Made by a program: the position numbers and the translations under genes
Source of the DNA: Begonia masoniana
Lineage: Eukaryota > Streptophyta > Magnoliopsida > Cucurbitales > Begoniaceae
Direction: 5' to 3'
Assembly (NCBI GenBank): GCA_022432975.1
Contig: CM039509.1
Coordinates: 22,475,432-22,539,431, forward strand
DNA length: 64,000 bases
The notes under the pieces: generated by a model
Database searches by the model: none
Told to the model about the DNA's origin: nothing
The model's input: the letters and a program-made list of their open reading frames with translations, nothing else
Shown: positions 32,342 through 46,863 of the stretch, in pieces
How positions within the stretch are numbered: the first letter of the stretch is position 1
Layout: each line of letters starts with the position of its first letter

Positions 32342-33372
32342 GAGGCCTTCAGTGGAGGAGGAAGCTCACACCAAAGTCCTCATCTCCCTCTCGAGTTCTC
32401 TCAAGTTAGAAAAGAGAACTTACCTCGGATTTCTAAAGCAGCGAGCAACCGAGCTCCGACAAACTCCTCCGATTGTAGTCGAGCTCTCCGATGAAGCTTT
32501 CCTCTCTGGCCGCCGAGCTCTAACGAAGCTCGCTTGAACTCCGACGATGACCCATCGAAGTAAGCTCTCTCTCTCCCTTTCTCCGTTCCTCTCTGTCACA
32601 CTCCCTCACTCTCTGATTCTCTCTCTGCTCTCAGGACTCAACAGAACGCGTGGAGAAGGAGAGGATTGGTTTTAAAAGCCTGAACCGGTCCAGCAAACTG
32701 AACCAAACCAGGCCAGCAGTGCATCGAACGAACGAACCAACTCGAACCAAACCAGCACTGTTCCCCCGACCCGAACCAAATTTCGACCCAAATCGAACCA
32801 GACCGATCGGAGATTTAACGGGTAAGAATTTTCTGCCCAAATTCTTTTAAAGTTGGAATAAATTAAGTGGGAATTTAATAGTGATATTCGAATTGAGCAG
32901 GATATTATTCTGGAAATTTTTACAAAATCCCGATAAACGTTAATTGCTCGAAATCCAAGTAAGTGAAATACAAAGTTTTGGTTACGGCCCTACATCACAA
33001 AATATATATTATAATTATTTTATTTTTCAGTCACGCGTGTTCAATGATTGAGCACGTATGTTATAATATCGACATAGAATAGTTTAAAAGATAAAATGGA
33101 TAGGTTATTTGCATGTGTATGAAAAAGTAAAAGGGAATTGACAGAAAATGCGATAGCAAAAGCCTGAACGACAGTGAGATGGTAGTGAGTTTAACATTAT
33201 TGTTTTAACGTGATCAGCAAAAGCTTGAACGACAGTTGAGATGGTGAGCTTGATTTTTCTTAACATTAAAAGTACAAGATGACGCAAGCCCTGAACGGAC
33301 AATGAGATGGCTAAGTCTTTAAAGAAGGTTAAATTTTCAATCATGTATGCAACTGTTGTAAACGGATTCGGT

Positions 33373-34391
33373 TAAAAGTAAAAGTAAAGTAAAAGTAAAA
33401 GTAAAAGTAAAAGTAAAAGTAAAAGTAAAAGTAAAAGTAAAAGTAAAAGTAAAAGTAAAAGTAAAAGTAAAAGTAAAAGTAAAAGTAAAAGTAAAAGTAA
33501 AAGTAAAAGTAAAAGTAAAAGTAAAAGTAAAAGTAAAAGTAAAAGTAAAAGTAAAAGTAAAAGTAAAAGTAAAAGTAAAAGTAAAAGTAAAAGTAAAAGT
33601 AAAAGTAAAAGTAAAAGTAAAAGTAAAAGTAAAAGTAAAAGTAAAAGTAAAAGTAAAAGTAAAAGTAAAAGTAAAAGTAAAAGTAAAAGTAAAAGTAAAA
33701 GTAAAAGTAAAAGTAAAAGTAAAAGTAAAAGTAAAAGTAAAAGTAAAAGTAAAAGTAAAAGTAAAAGTAAAAGTAAAAGTAAAAGTAAAAGTAAAAGTAA
33801 AAGTAAAAGTAAAAGTAAAAGTAAAAGTAAAAGTAAAAGTAAAAGTAAAAGTAAAAGTAAAAGTAAAAGTAAAAGTAAAAGTAAAAGTAAAAGTAAAAGT
33901 AAAAGTAAAAGTAAAAGTAAAAGTAAAAGTAAAAGTAAAAGTAAAAGTAAAAGTAAAAGTAAAAGTAAAAGTAAAAGTAAAAGTAAAAGTAAAAGTAAAA
34001 GTAAAAGTAAAAGTAAAAGTAAAAGTAAAAGTAAAAGTAAAAGTAAAAGTAAAAGTAAAAGTAAAAGTAAAAGTAAAAGTAAAAGTAAAAGTAAAAGTAA
34101 AAGTAAAAGTAAAAGTAAAAGTAAAAGTAAAAGTAAAAGTAAAAGTAAAAGTAAAAGTAAAAGTAAAAGTAAAAGTAAAAGTAAAAGTAAAAGTAAAAGT
34201 AAAAGTAAAAGTAAAAGTAAAAGTAAAAGTAAAAGTAAAAGTAAAAGTAAAAGTAAAAGTAAAAGTAAAAGTAAAAGTAAAAGTAAAAGTAAAAGTAAAA
34301 GTAAAAGTAAAAGTAAAAGTAAAAGTAAAAGTAAAAGTAAAAGTAAAAGTAAAAGTAAAAGTAAAAGTAAAAGTAAAAGTAAAAGTAAAAG
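33373..34391. repeat. (TAAAAG)n array, about 170 copies
   Basis: After one irregular 5-base unit near 33385 the hexamer is perfectly uniform for about 1 kb. It gives long artificial frames (FYFY on the minus strand, poly-Leu in another). Uniformity indicates very recent expansion or an assembly effect. Confidence 0.97.
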
Positions 34392-34776
34392 GACTCGCTG
34401 CAATTGAGAACCCTCCAATGGCAGGCGAGCATACAGATGAAGAGAATATTGTGGATTTCGAAGAAAATGATTTAAATTAGTATACTTTAATTTTTAAAAC
34501 CATATTTAATGTTTTGTTTTGATTTAAGATTTTGGAAGTAATTGTCTAATTTATCATTTAATAAAGTCTCATAAATTGTTTTAATTATCCGATAGTTTCA
34601 AAATTTTGACGAATTTATTTTAAAGCTTTTGCGAATTTAAAGCTTTCAATTAATATTTTCAAATTATGAATTAACGCTCAATTTCAAATCATTTAGGGAA
34701 AAATTTTAGGGTTTTCAAATTAGGGTTACAATTTGGGGAAAGAAAAATGAGGATTTTAAATTGGGGCATTACAATT

Positions 34777-34788
34777 TGGTATCAGAGA
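34777..34788 (+). promoter_or_regulatory. Primer-binding site of element F
   Basis: TGGTATCAGAGA follows the LTR end by three bases; matches the initiator-Met site at 11 of 12 positions. Confidence 0.85.
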
Positions 34789-34978
34789 ACAAGGTTTGGA
34801 AAACGATTCTGTATACTACTCTATATGCTCACGTGCACCTGGAAGATTGTCAATCAGCAAGTAAGTCGGTATTAAGATTTATATTTTGATAAAAGCATGT
34901 TAGGTAATATTGTAGTATATTTCAAAAATAAGTATATAAGATAGATTTTCTTAAAATAAAATCATTGTGATGTAGACT

Positions 34979-36000
34979 ATGACCAATCGTAGAGGAGATA
35001 GAAATGATCGGGATGCTTTACTCGATCGGATGATGGATATGATCGAGATGCATGCCATACAAAACGAACAACTGTCGCAAGCAGCTAATGCGGCAGCTCA
35101 GGCAGCCACCGCCGCAGCTCAAGCAACGAATACGCAGGCCCAAGTTCCTAATAGGCCACGACATGCAGATATGGATTTCGACAGATTTCGACGTTTGGAC
35201 CCTCCAAATTTCTATAGCAATTTAGCTGTTATGGCAGCAGCGGATGATTGGATCAGGACTATTGAGGAAATCTTTGAGCATGCCAAAATTGCTGAGGAAG
35301 AGAAAGTTCTTTGTGCATCTTCTATGTTTCGGATGGATGCACGTTATTGGTGGGACTCAGTAAAAGCAAAGCATTCGGTTGCTACCATGGCCTGGGAGAA
35401 ATTCAAGGAGTTATTCAACGAGAAGTACTTCACAGACTCAATGATGGATGCCAAAGCTGAGGAATTTATGGCTCTCAAGCAGACTAGAGGCGTTATGGAG
35501 TATCTGCACAAATTTGAGCAATTGTCTCGTTATGTCCCTCACATTGCTGGTAACGAGACTATGAAGGTGAAGCGGTTCATTCAAGGACTAAGGGCGGAGA
35601 TACTCAAGGACATCCGACTCATTACCTCCAAGAACTCTTCATTCGCATTTGTAGTGGAGAAAGCACTGGCTGCAGAGCAAGGATAGAAGGATGTTATCAA
35701 GGCCCAGGAATTACGAAGGAGATATAACCATGTGACTCAAGCTGTACGAGGTAGAATTCCACCACAAGAAACAACTGTATTTAAGCGACCTATGAACAGT
35801 GGACCTGTTGGAGGATCTTCCAAGTTTGTGAAGAAGGAACCTACGACAACGAATGCACCTTTATGTCCCACATGCAAGAAGCCACATTTTGGAGAGTGTC
35901 GCGTACAGGCCAACACATGTTTTAAATGCGGTCAACCTGGACACTATATTAGTAATTGCCCAAAGAATGCCCAGGAGAAACCCAAGACAACTGCTAGAGT
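34979..36000 (+). pseudogene. Element F gag, one internal stop
   Basis: Start at 34979 (MTNRRGDRNDRDALLDRMMD). An Ala/Gln-rich segment (35085-35150) precedes the retrotransposon gag domain (ARYWWDSVKAKHS, WEKFKELFNEKYF, YLHKFEQLSRY). TAG at 35684-35686 interrupts the frame, which then continues in the same register through a single CCHC knuckle, CFKCGQPGHYISNC, near 35920-35960. Gag and pol are in one frame, as in A. Confidence 0.88.
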
Positions 36001-36506
36001 CTTTGCCATGACCAAGGATGAAGCTGAAGGAAATGCATCTGTGGTGACAGGTTCGATATTTATTTCTGGCATATCTTCTAGCATATTAATTGATTTTGGA
36101 GCTACGCATTCATTTATATCCCTTGAGCATGCTAAGAAGTTTGATATTAAGGTAGAGTCTCTAGAACATAATATGGGAGTAGCTACACTTTCGGGCAAAG
36201 TTATGTTTGCCGATTCTATTATTAGAATGTGCGAAGTGTGTATTGGGGAAAATCAACTGGAAGTTGATTTAATTATCTTGGCGATGTACGATTATGATGT
36301 TATCCTTGGAATGGATTGGCTTACCAATCATTATGCAACCATCGATTGTCGAAAGAGAATGGTGAAGTTTCAACTCCCTGGAGCAAAGCCATTTTTCTTC
36401 TATGGGAATTCTAAAAGTTCAAGAGTTCCAGTAATATCTGCTATGCGAGCTCGAAGCTTATTAAATTCTGGATGCGTTGGAATTCTAGCCAGCGTTATAT
36501 GTATTG

Positions 36507-38008
<1,502 letters not shown>

Positions 38009-39388
38009 CTGAAGAAGCAACGACATTGGATATGGTGCCGATAGTTAATGAATTTTCTAATGTCTTTCCCGATGACCTGACTATGTTACCACTTGCGAGA
38101 GATGTGGAATTCGGTATTGAGATGCTACTTGGAACGGCACCGATCTCTAAAGCTCCTTATAGAATGACGCCAAGTGAACTAAAGGAATTGAAGACTCAAC
38201 TTGACGATTTGCTGGAGAAAGGATTTATCCAACCGAGTTTCTCACCCTAGGGAGCTCTGGTTTTATTTGTGAAGAAAAAGGATGGATCGATGAGAATGTG
38301 TATCGACTACAAAGAGCTCAACAAAGTCACTATCAAGAACAAGTGCCCACTGTAACACCCGAGTTAACGGCCAGGTGATTTTCCTAACTGTATTAACGGT
38401 CATGAATATTTAATTTTTTTACAGTTTAGGACTTATACCAAGAATAATAAATTTCATGTGGATTTAAACTAGGTTGGGTGGCAAAGTTGTAAAAAATGGA
38501 GGGTGATGACCGATATATAAAGAAAAAGGAAATGTTTTAAACCTCACTTGAACCACTGTAGCCGACCACCCTTTCCTGCGATTCCTTCTCTCACAAGTCC
38601 TTACTCTCTGCTATCAGTGTCTTCCTCGCCGACGGCCGGTTTCTAGCTGCATTCCTTTGCGAATCCGCACCCGAGGTATGCAATGGACAATGTAGTTATC
38701 TGTTTGTGTTTGGAGCTCTGTTTTCAGCTCGGCATTTGAACTCGGGTTCTATCTTTGGCCGAGTAGTATTAGAACATTTTAGAATCCGAGAGTAGTAATG
38801 TCAACCCGAATCGATTCTGGACATTTTAAGTAACCAACTCAGATTTAATCGATAGTAGAACCTGTTTGTTTTATTTTGGATTTCAGTTTCTGCAAAGTAT
38901 ATCAAACCAAGGATTTGGGAATGACTTTAGCTAATAGATCCTAGGATGATTTATGAGTAGGGTTTTAGGATTTTGATTTAACTACTGTAATGCGCATGTT
39001 TTAGGTGAAGAAGTTGAAGAGAAGAGGTTCAGATTGCTAAGGAGACCAGATAAGTGAATGTATAGGTTTCCCGGTTATTAGGACCCTACATCAAAGGATG
39101 CTAGGTAGAGATTTCTATGATGATTAGAAGTTTCCCCCATGTTACTGTCTAATGTTTATCTGATGATTATGACTAGTAATTTGCCATGATATGAAGTATT
39201 TGAGCCGGAAGATGTTAAGTTACATGATGTTCTTACTCGTTCATACAGTATGACATTCCTCTATGAAAAATTTGTGTCCATGCATTATGTACTCGTTTAT
39301 GAATAAGTTAAGAACATGAAAAACAAATGTAAGCATGATTAAGCGCGGAACGGGGAGAAACGACTATGATATGTTCACAAGGCTTAGG

Positions 39389-39523
39389 TATGACTCGCGA
39401 ATTCTCCAACTGGTGGAGGCCGAGTTGATGATAAGTATGACTCGTGAATTCTCCCACTGGTGGAGGCCGAGATGATGATAAGTTTGGCTCGCGAATTCTC
39501 TCATTGGTGGTGGCCGAGCTAGT
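39389..39523 (+). repeat. ~47-bp tandem repeat in solo LTR M
   Basis: Three units built on TGACTCGCGAATTCTCC, ACTGGTGGAGGCCGAG and TGATGATAAG. Confidence 0.85.
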
Positions 39524-40139
39524 CGTTACTATGATTGCCCGACTGGCAAATGATTATGTACCCTGTCTTTCTCCCTTGTTTTCTCCCTTAATGCATGCTA
39601 TGTAAATGATGAAAATGAGCATGAATGAAGAAAGATTTACGAACTTATGTTTCTTTATTTTGTACACTCGTGTATGTCTGTCAGCATGCATTCCTTACTA
39701 AGCATTAGGCTTATAGTTTAAACCTTATGATGTAGGTGACGAGTTTTCAGGTGAGGAACTCAAGGTCAACGAAGATGTCTAAGCTCGGTTGCTGGAGGTT
39801 GCTCAGTGTGACAGTGAAGGCTGGATAGGCGACTAAACTCCCTGGTTATGCTCATAGTAAGTCAAAAAGGTTTACGATGAACAGATGACTAAATTGAATA
39901 GAATCCTTATAACAATGAGATTTGGATGTATAGGACTCGTCTTTAGAGTCTGAATACGGTTTTAAGGATTAATGAATGGATTGCTTTGTCTGATTCTTCC
40001 GCTATGCATACATTTTTGAGTGAGTTTATGATCCATACTCTTGAGGTTTATAGTTACCAAGTTAAGAATCGGGTGAGTGTGATATGTTCTATCGGATGAA
40101 AATGTTTGATGATTATAGTGTTTTGTTGCTGTATGATGA

Positions 40140-40640
40140 AGGCTGGATGAGGCAATCATCCGGCTGACGTCATCGGTGGATGCCAATGATGGAAGATGAA
40201 TGATTGAGTCTTCCGGATGACGTCACCGGAAGATGTAGTACGACGTCACCGGAAGATGTAGTCTCTTATTTCACCGGATGATGTGAGGGCTATTTTGTCG
40301 TCTAGTGACCGGTGGAGGAAGAGTAGTTATTCACCGGATGATGTAGACGATGTTTGTCGTTTAGTGACCGAGTGAGATTTAATGGGTCATGTGCGATGCA
40401 CGTGCCCACCGGATGATGTGAGGGCTATTTTGTCGTCTAGTGACCGGTGGAGGAAGTATAGTTATTCACCGGATGATGTAGGCGATGTTTGTCGTTAGTG
40501 ACTGAGTGAGATTTAATGAGTCATGTGCGATGCACGTGCCCACCGGATGATGTTCCTTAACCAGTGGGATTTTAATGAGCCACGTGTTTGACTCGTGTTC
40601 ACCGGTGGATGTCCACAACCGGGCGATGTCAAACAAATCA
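40140..40640 (+). repeat. CCGGATGATGT repeat cassette in solo LTR M
   Basis: Begins ATCCGGCTGACGTCATCGG and TCCGGATGACGTCACCGG, then two copies of a ~135-bp unit (starts near 40274 and 40409, a third start at 40543) holding CCGGATGATGT, TTTGTCGT(C/T)TAGTGACCG and GTGCGATGCACGTGCC. The core is shared with the arrays at 121-510 and 48617-48942. Confidence 0.88.
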
Positions 40641-43630
40641 CGTGGGGTACACGTGATAGACCGGATGAGGAATACTCTTTTGGGTGATGCATGCAAATTC
40701 ATGCAGCTCGAGCAGTATAACATCGAGCGATCCGAGGGCATTCCTTCTCTGCCCGATTAGGTCATGGAATTAATGACTGAGCTTGTCGCTTGATTCTGTC
40801 AAAAATCAAGTTATAAGGTTAATCTGAGAGTCGAGATTGAGTGGTTCGTTTCCGACAGATAAGGTGATGTCCACGGGTCAAGGTTTAAGTTCGAAGTTTC
40901 AAAAAAAATAATAAAAGCTAACTATGAATGAGGTGATGAAAGTAAGAATTAAATGTTTATGAGGTTATTTTATGATTTGCGTGGCGACTCCTACTGGGGT
41001 CGTTACACCCACTGCCAAGAATCGATGATTTATTTGATCAATTGAAGGGAGCAGCAATTTTCTCGAAGGTTGATCTAAGGTCTGGCTATCATCAGCTAAA
41101 AATTAAGGAGGACGACGTGTTCAAGACGGCGTTTCGTACCAGATATGGCCACTTTGAATTCTGAGTCATGCCATTTGGATTAAGTAATGCACCCGCCGCA
41201 TTTATGGATCTTATGAATCGGACTTTCAAGACTTTTTCAGATGACTTTGTGACAGTCTTTATTGACGACATCCTTATATACTCAAAGAGCAAGGAGGAGC
41301 ATGAAGAACATTTAAGGATTATCCTATCTACGTTGAGACACGAGAAGTTATACGCAAAGTTCTCTAAGTGTGAATTTTGGATGGAAAAAGTGACTTTTCT
41401 TGGCCACATTATTTCAAAGGAGGGCATAGCAGTGGACCCAGCAAAGATTGAAGCTGTAAGTAAATGGCCTCAACCAAAGAATGCATCTGAAATAAAGAGT
41501 TTTCTTGGTCTCGCGGGATATTATCAGAGATTCGTAGAAGATTTTTCAACCTTAGCCAACCCACTTACAAAGCTAACTAGGAAATGTGTAAAGTATTCAT
41601 GGACTGATGAGTGCAAGCAAAGCTTTCAAGAGCTGAAGAAAATGTTAGTTTCAGCACCCATACTTACTATTCCATCTGGATCAGGGAAATTTGTGGTATA
41701 TAGTGACGCTTCGAAGTATGGATTGGGATGTGTCCTCATGCAAGAAGGAAAAGTGGTCGCCTATGCCTCGAGACAGTTGAAGGAACATGAGAAGAACTAC
41801 CCAACACATGATTTGGAGTTGGCAGCGGTAGTTCATGCACTAAAAATCTGGAGGCATTATCTTTATAGAGAAAGGTGCGAGATTTATACGGATCACAAGA
41901 GCATAAAATACTTTCTAACCTAGAAGGATCTGAATATGAGGCAGCGCAGATGGTTAGAATTGGTAAAGGATTACGACTGCGAAATAATTTATCATCCTGG
42001 CAAAGCTAATGTCGTAGCTAATGCTTTGAGTAAAAGAGCATCATCTCAAATTTCTTCGTTGTGACTAATTCCAGAACAGTTAACCGAGGAAATGCAGAAA
42101 TCTAATATTGAAGTTGTGCCGTTTGGGCTACTTGAAAGATTGTCTGCTATGACGATTCAACCAAGTTTACTTGAGCAAATAAAGAATAAACAACAAGGAG
42201 ATGTTTATATTTGCAAAGTTAAAAGGGATCTGGAAGCAGGAAAAGTTTCTGAGTTTTCTATATCTGATGGCGGGATTATCCTATTCAAAAAGAGATGGTG
42301 TATACCAGATGATGTTGTATTAAAGGAAGCTATATTGAAGGAAGCACACTCAACCCCTTACTCGGTACATCCTGGATCAACAAAAATGTATCGAGATTTG
42401 AAGCAGCACTATTGGTGGCATGGGATGAAAGTGGATGTAGCCAAATTTGTGGAGAAGTGTCTTACTTGTCAACAAGTCAAAGCGGAGAACCAACGACCTG
42501 TTGGTACTTTGCAACCACTCATGGTGCCTCAATGGAAGTGGGAGCATATTACTATGGACTTTGTAGTGGGACTTCCTAAGACGTTTAGGGGTCACGACTC
42601 CATTTGGGTGATAGTGGATCGATTGACCAAATCAGCACACTTCCTTCCTGTAAAGACTATATATACCATGGATCAGTATGCTCAGCTTTATGTTCAAGAG
42701 ATTATCAGATTGCATGGTACGCCTGTTTCTATCGTGTCTGATCGAGATCCTCGCTTTACCTTGAAATTTTGGAAGAGTATGCAGAAAGCTATGGGTACTC
42801 AGTTGAACTTCAGTACAGCTTTCCACCCTTAGACAGATGGACAATCGGAAAGGACGATTCAAACCCTGGAAGACATGTTACGGGCGTGTGCTATCGACTT
42901 TCAAGGAAATTGGAGTAAGAATTTGCCATTGGTGGAGTTCGCCTACAACAACAGTTACCAAGCTTCGATTGGGATAGCACCTTATGAAGCTCTATATGGT
43001 ACAAAATCCAGATTTACAGTGCATTGGGACGAAGTGGGCGAAGGAGTACTTGTTGGGCCAGATATTTTGAGGCAGACCGCTAAGATTGTTACATTAATCC
43101 AGAAGAGAATTCTGACGGCTCAGAGTAGACAGAAAAGCTATGCTGATAGGAGAAGAAGAAAGTTAGAGTTTGTTGTGGGAGATCAAGTTTTCCTGAAAAT
43201 CTCGTCAATGAGAGGTGTAATGCGTTTTGGAAAGAAATGGAAGTTGAGCCCAAGATTCACAGGTCCATTCGAAATCACAAGAAGAATAGGAGAAGTTGCT
43301 TATCAGTTGGACTTACCGGATTCATTCAAGAACGTGCACAATGTTTTTCATGTCTCGATGTTGAAGAAGTACGTTCCAGACTCCTCGCATGTCTTACCAT
43401 CGAGATCTCTAGACTTCACAGTCAACCCTGATTTATCCTATGAAGAAAGACCCGTTCAAATTTTAGAGGCAGAAGAAAGAGGACTAAGAAATAAGAAGGT
43501 TTCGCTCGTCAGAGTACTTTGGAAAAATCGAAACATTGAGGAAGCCACTTGGGAAAGAGAAGAAGACATGAGGGAGACCTACCTTGAGTTATTTATGTAA
43601 TTGTTTTAAATTTTGAGGACGAAATTTTTT

Positions 43631-43643
43631 TAGGAGGTGAGAT
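43631..43643 (+). promoter_or_regulatory. Polypurine tract of element F
   Basis: AGGAGGTGAGA before the LTR start TGTAACAATATAG. Confidence 0.7.
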
Positions 43644-44778
43644 TGTAACAATATAGGGTTTGTAATTCAAATTGGAAATTTCTCCAAATTAATTCAAATC
43701 TTGATTTCAAATCAAACAATTCTGTAACCTAATTTTGTATAATAATCAAAGTAAAATTGGATGAACCTAACCCGAAAGTCAACCAAAAATAAAAGGAATT
43801 TGAGATTTCAGAGCAACAAATCAGAATAGAACCGGATTTTCAGCAATCGATAGGATTTCTCTCTGGAAATCCGATACTGAACAGAGTGAACATAGTCTGG
43901 AATGCGTCCAGAAACAAAGGAGAAATCAGAATGGAAACGGTGATAATCCGAGCTGATGGTTTCACAGCTCGAAAAATCCGTGCAAATGGCGGATTTCAAG
44001 GAGAGGCACAGAGTAAAGCTCCCCTATAAATAGAGGCCTTCGGTGGAGGAGGAAGCTCACACCAAAGTCCTCCTCTCCCTCTCGAGTTCTCTGAAGTTAG
44101 AAAAGAGAACTTACCTCGGATTTCTGAAGTAGCGAGCAACCGAGCTCTAACAAACTCCTCCGATTGTAGTCGAGCTCTCCGACGAAGCTTTCCTCTCTGG
44201 CCGCCGAGCTCCAACAAAGCTCGCTTGAACTCCGACGACGACCCATCGGAGTAAGCTCTCTCTCTCCCTCACTCCGTTCCTCTCTGTCGCACTTCCTCAC
44301 TCTCTGATTCTCTCTCTCTGCTCTCAGGACTCGACAATCACGTGGAGAAGGAGAGGATTGGTTTTAAAAGCCTGAACCGGTCCAGCAAACTGAACCGAAC
44401 CAGGCCAGCAGTGAACTGAACCAACAAACCGACTCGAACCAAACCAGCACTGTTCACCCGATCCGAACCAGACCCGAACCAAATTTTGACCCAAATCGAA
44501 CCGGACCGATTGGAGATTTAACCGGTAAGAAATTTATGTCCAAATTCTTTTAAAGTTGGAATAAATTAAGTGGGAGTTTAATAGTGATATTCGAATTGAG
44601 CAGGATATTATTCTTGAAATTTTTGAAAAATCTCGATAAACGTTAATTGCTCGGAATCCAAGTAAGTGAAATACAAAGTTTTGGCTACGGCCTTACATCA
44701 CAAGATATATATTATAATTATTTTATTTTTCAGTCACACGTTTTCAATTATTGAGCACGTATGTTATAATATCGACAT
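43644..44778 (+). mobile_element. Element F 3' LTR, 5' portion
   Basis: Matches 31953 onward to ATATCGACAT, then is interrupted by LTR G. The left LTR continues here with AGAATAG, proving the break. GACAT (44774-44778) is the left target duplication candidate for G. The TATAAATAG box is kept at 44025. The rest of this LTR is beyond the window. Confidence 0.9.
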
Positions 44779-46045
44779 TGTAATACCCAGCTTGTACGGA
44801 TTTCAGATATAATATATTATATTGTTATTTTATTATATAATGGCATTTTTGGTAAATATGTCAAATCAGATCCGTTTCACGAAAAGAAAACGTCATTACT
44901 ATCCTAACGATTAATAGGAATTTTAAGGAAATTATGGGAATTTTCGGAGATTAAACGATATATTCCGAGTAATTACCTTTATCGTAATGTAGAGGACGTT
45001 CTCGTAAAAATAGCAAATGAGGTCCGAATTGCGAACGGACAGTTTTAATAAGTCTCAAATAATAAGTTGGATATATTGGTGAAATATGGAGACTTGGTGA
45101 ATCCAAATCGTTGGACGATTTACGAACCGAAGGACGAAATCAATATAAAAACTAAAGAAGGGCAAAATAGTAATTTACAAAGTTAATATTATAAAACAAA
45201 ACAAATTACCTTTATTCTTTCATTCTTCCTCTGTCGATCTCAAAAACCAGAGAGCTCTCTCTCGCGAAACCCTCCCTGCCCGCGGCGATTTCTTCGACGA
45301 TCCGACCACCGTTCGTTTCGTTTTCTTCGTGATTTCTCCTCTAATCAACGTTCTAGGTATGTCTCTATAATTTTAGAACGTTTATTTCGAGTTTTACGGA
45401 GTTATACGTTTAGGGTTTTCGTTAGGTTTTCGATTAAAAACGCGAATTAGGGTTCGTAATTAATAGGTTAGCCGTGATTAAGTATATATTGTACGTATTC
45501 GACGTTATTGGACGAAGTTAAATCAATTCGTGAAAATGTTAAAATTAGGGATTTTCGAGATTTTAGGAATAACTCGTAAATTGGAATTCGAGGTCCCGAA
45601 CGTGAGTTGCTCGAATAAATAGCCCAGTGAATGGGATTAGAACTTTAGAAAGTCTCCTTAGTTAAGATTTTGTAAATTTGGACGATCAATAGCTTAAATT
45701 AGTTTTAACGTCGAAATTGTGTTTTTACTTCAGACAAACAACGCTCGTGGACGGAGCTTGAGCTGCTTTGGACACGAGGTAAGTTCTCGTGATTCTTCTC
45801 TGGCCGATTGGCCTACACCGTACGTCGAATGTCGTCTCGAGGAGTTTTGGAGATGCGTTTATTTAATGTTTACTTGGTTTGGGTAGCTAGGTTTTAGGAG
45901 TTTATAGTTTACGCTTTACAGTCTTGATGGTACATATTATTGCTTGTTTACTGCAAGATATTGAACTGTTCACGCATCACTTGTTTTAAAGAAAAGCATG
46001 AAAACGAATTTTCGCACAGAGTTTTAAAGATAACGTAAAGCATTG

Positions 46046-46156
46046 CATTGGCCGAAAGGCGTATTGAGCATAGCATTGGCCGAAAGGCTTATTGGCCGAA
46101 AGGCGTATTGAGCATAGCATTGGCCGAAAGGCTTATTGGCCGAAAGGCGTATTGGT
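46046..46156 (+). repeat. GGCCGAAAGGC(G/T)TATT short tandem repeats in LTR G
   Basis: Five GGCCGAAAGGC units, with a GAGCATAGCATT spacer repeated twice. The same unit occurs in the A LTRs near 8680-8720 and 11360-11405 in threefold form. Confidence 0.85.
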
Positions 46157-46863
46157 CACGCAAGGTGGGGCTCAGGCACGGCTGTACGTGTTGTAAGCGT
46201 GTACCCCCCTCTTCTAGCTGGAAAGAGTAGTCCGCCCGCTGGATGAACTCTCTCCGGTTAGAAGGTATAGGATCTCGGTGACACCTATTGAGCATTGCAT
46301 AGTAAGATAAAATAAAGCATGGTTTAATGAACTCATAGCACAGCATGCATCGCATTTACGCAGAGCTTACTAGGATTTTATCTCATAGTGTGTTGTATGG
46401 TGTAGGTGACATAGACTTTGAGGTACCAGGTGAGGACGATGTCCCTCCACCTGAGGCATGATTCAGTTGATGGAGGATGGCTGCGGAGGTGTGCTGGCGC
46501 AGTCGAGGCTCACCTGACCCGTGGAGATAGTATGTATAGATTTTGGGATGTTTTGGATGGATAATTGTGTAGACGTTATAGGATGTTTGGTTCTGGTAGT
46601 TGATAGGTTTATATTTGAATGTTTTGGGTAAACTGTTTATAGAAAATATTCTGGTTTAAAACAGTATTTAAACGTTATAAAAATGTTTTGGGAATGTTGT
46701 AGGTTTGATACGGATAAGCTCGATTTTTAGAGCTATCCACGCCATTTGTTTTTAGGAAGTTTTGTCACGTATTGAAGTTTTTTTAGGAAGTTTTGTCACG
46801 TATTGAATTACGTCTGAATCGTATGTTTAGTGTTTTTAGAATGTGATGGAGAAAGAAGAATTT

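Larger units (their letters stand above)
31953..34773 (+). mobile_element. Element F 5' LTR (expanded by a hexamer array)
   Basis: Begins TGTAACAATATAGGG, the same as the start of the F 3' LTR at 43644, and ends TTGGGGCATTACA directly before a primer site. It is 2821 bases, of which about 1020 are the TAAAAG array. The first 1.13 kb align with 43644-44778 with a few percent differences. It has a TATAAATAG box and a CT-rich leader with AAGTAAGCTC-type donor. Confidence 0.9.
38351..41007 (+). mobile_element. Solo LTR M, TSD CCCAC
   Basis: 2657 bases, TGTAACACCCGAGTTAACGG to TGGGGTCGTTACA, flanked by CCCAC at 38346-38350 and 41008-41012 within F RT. No internal region. TATA-like CGATATATAAAG near 38511, donors CCGAGGTATGC (38672) and CCAGATAAGTG (39046), acceptor-like TGATGTAGGTGACG (39729), and two repeat zones near the 3' end. 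Confidence 0.95.

Noticed and set aside
33341..34432. Long minus-strand frames of repeating Phe-Tyr and poly-Leu
   Set aside because: They are translations of the TAAAAG hexamer array; the six-base period keeps frames open.
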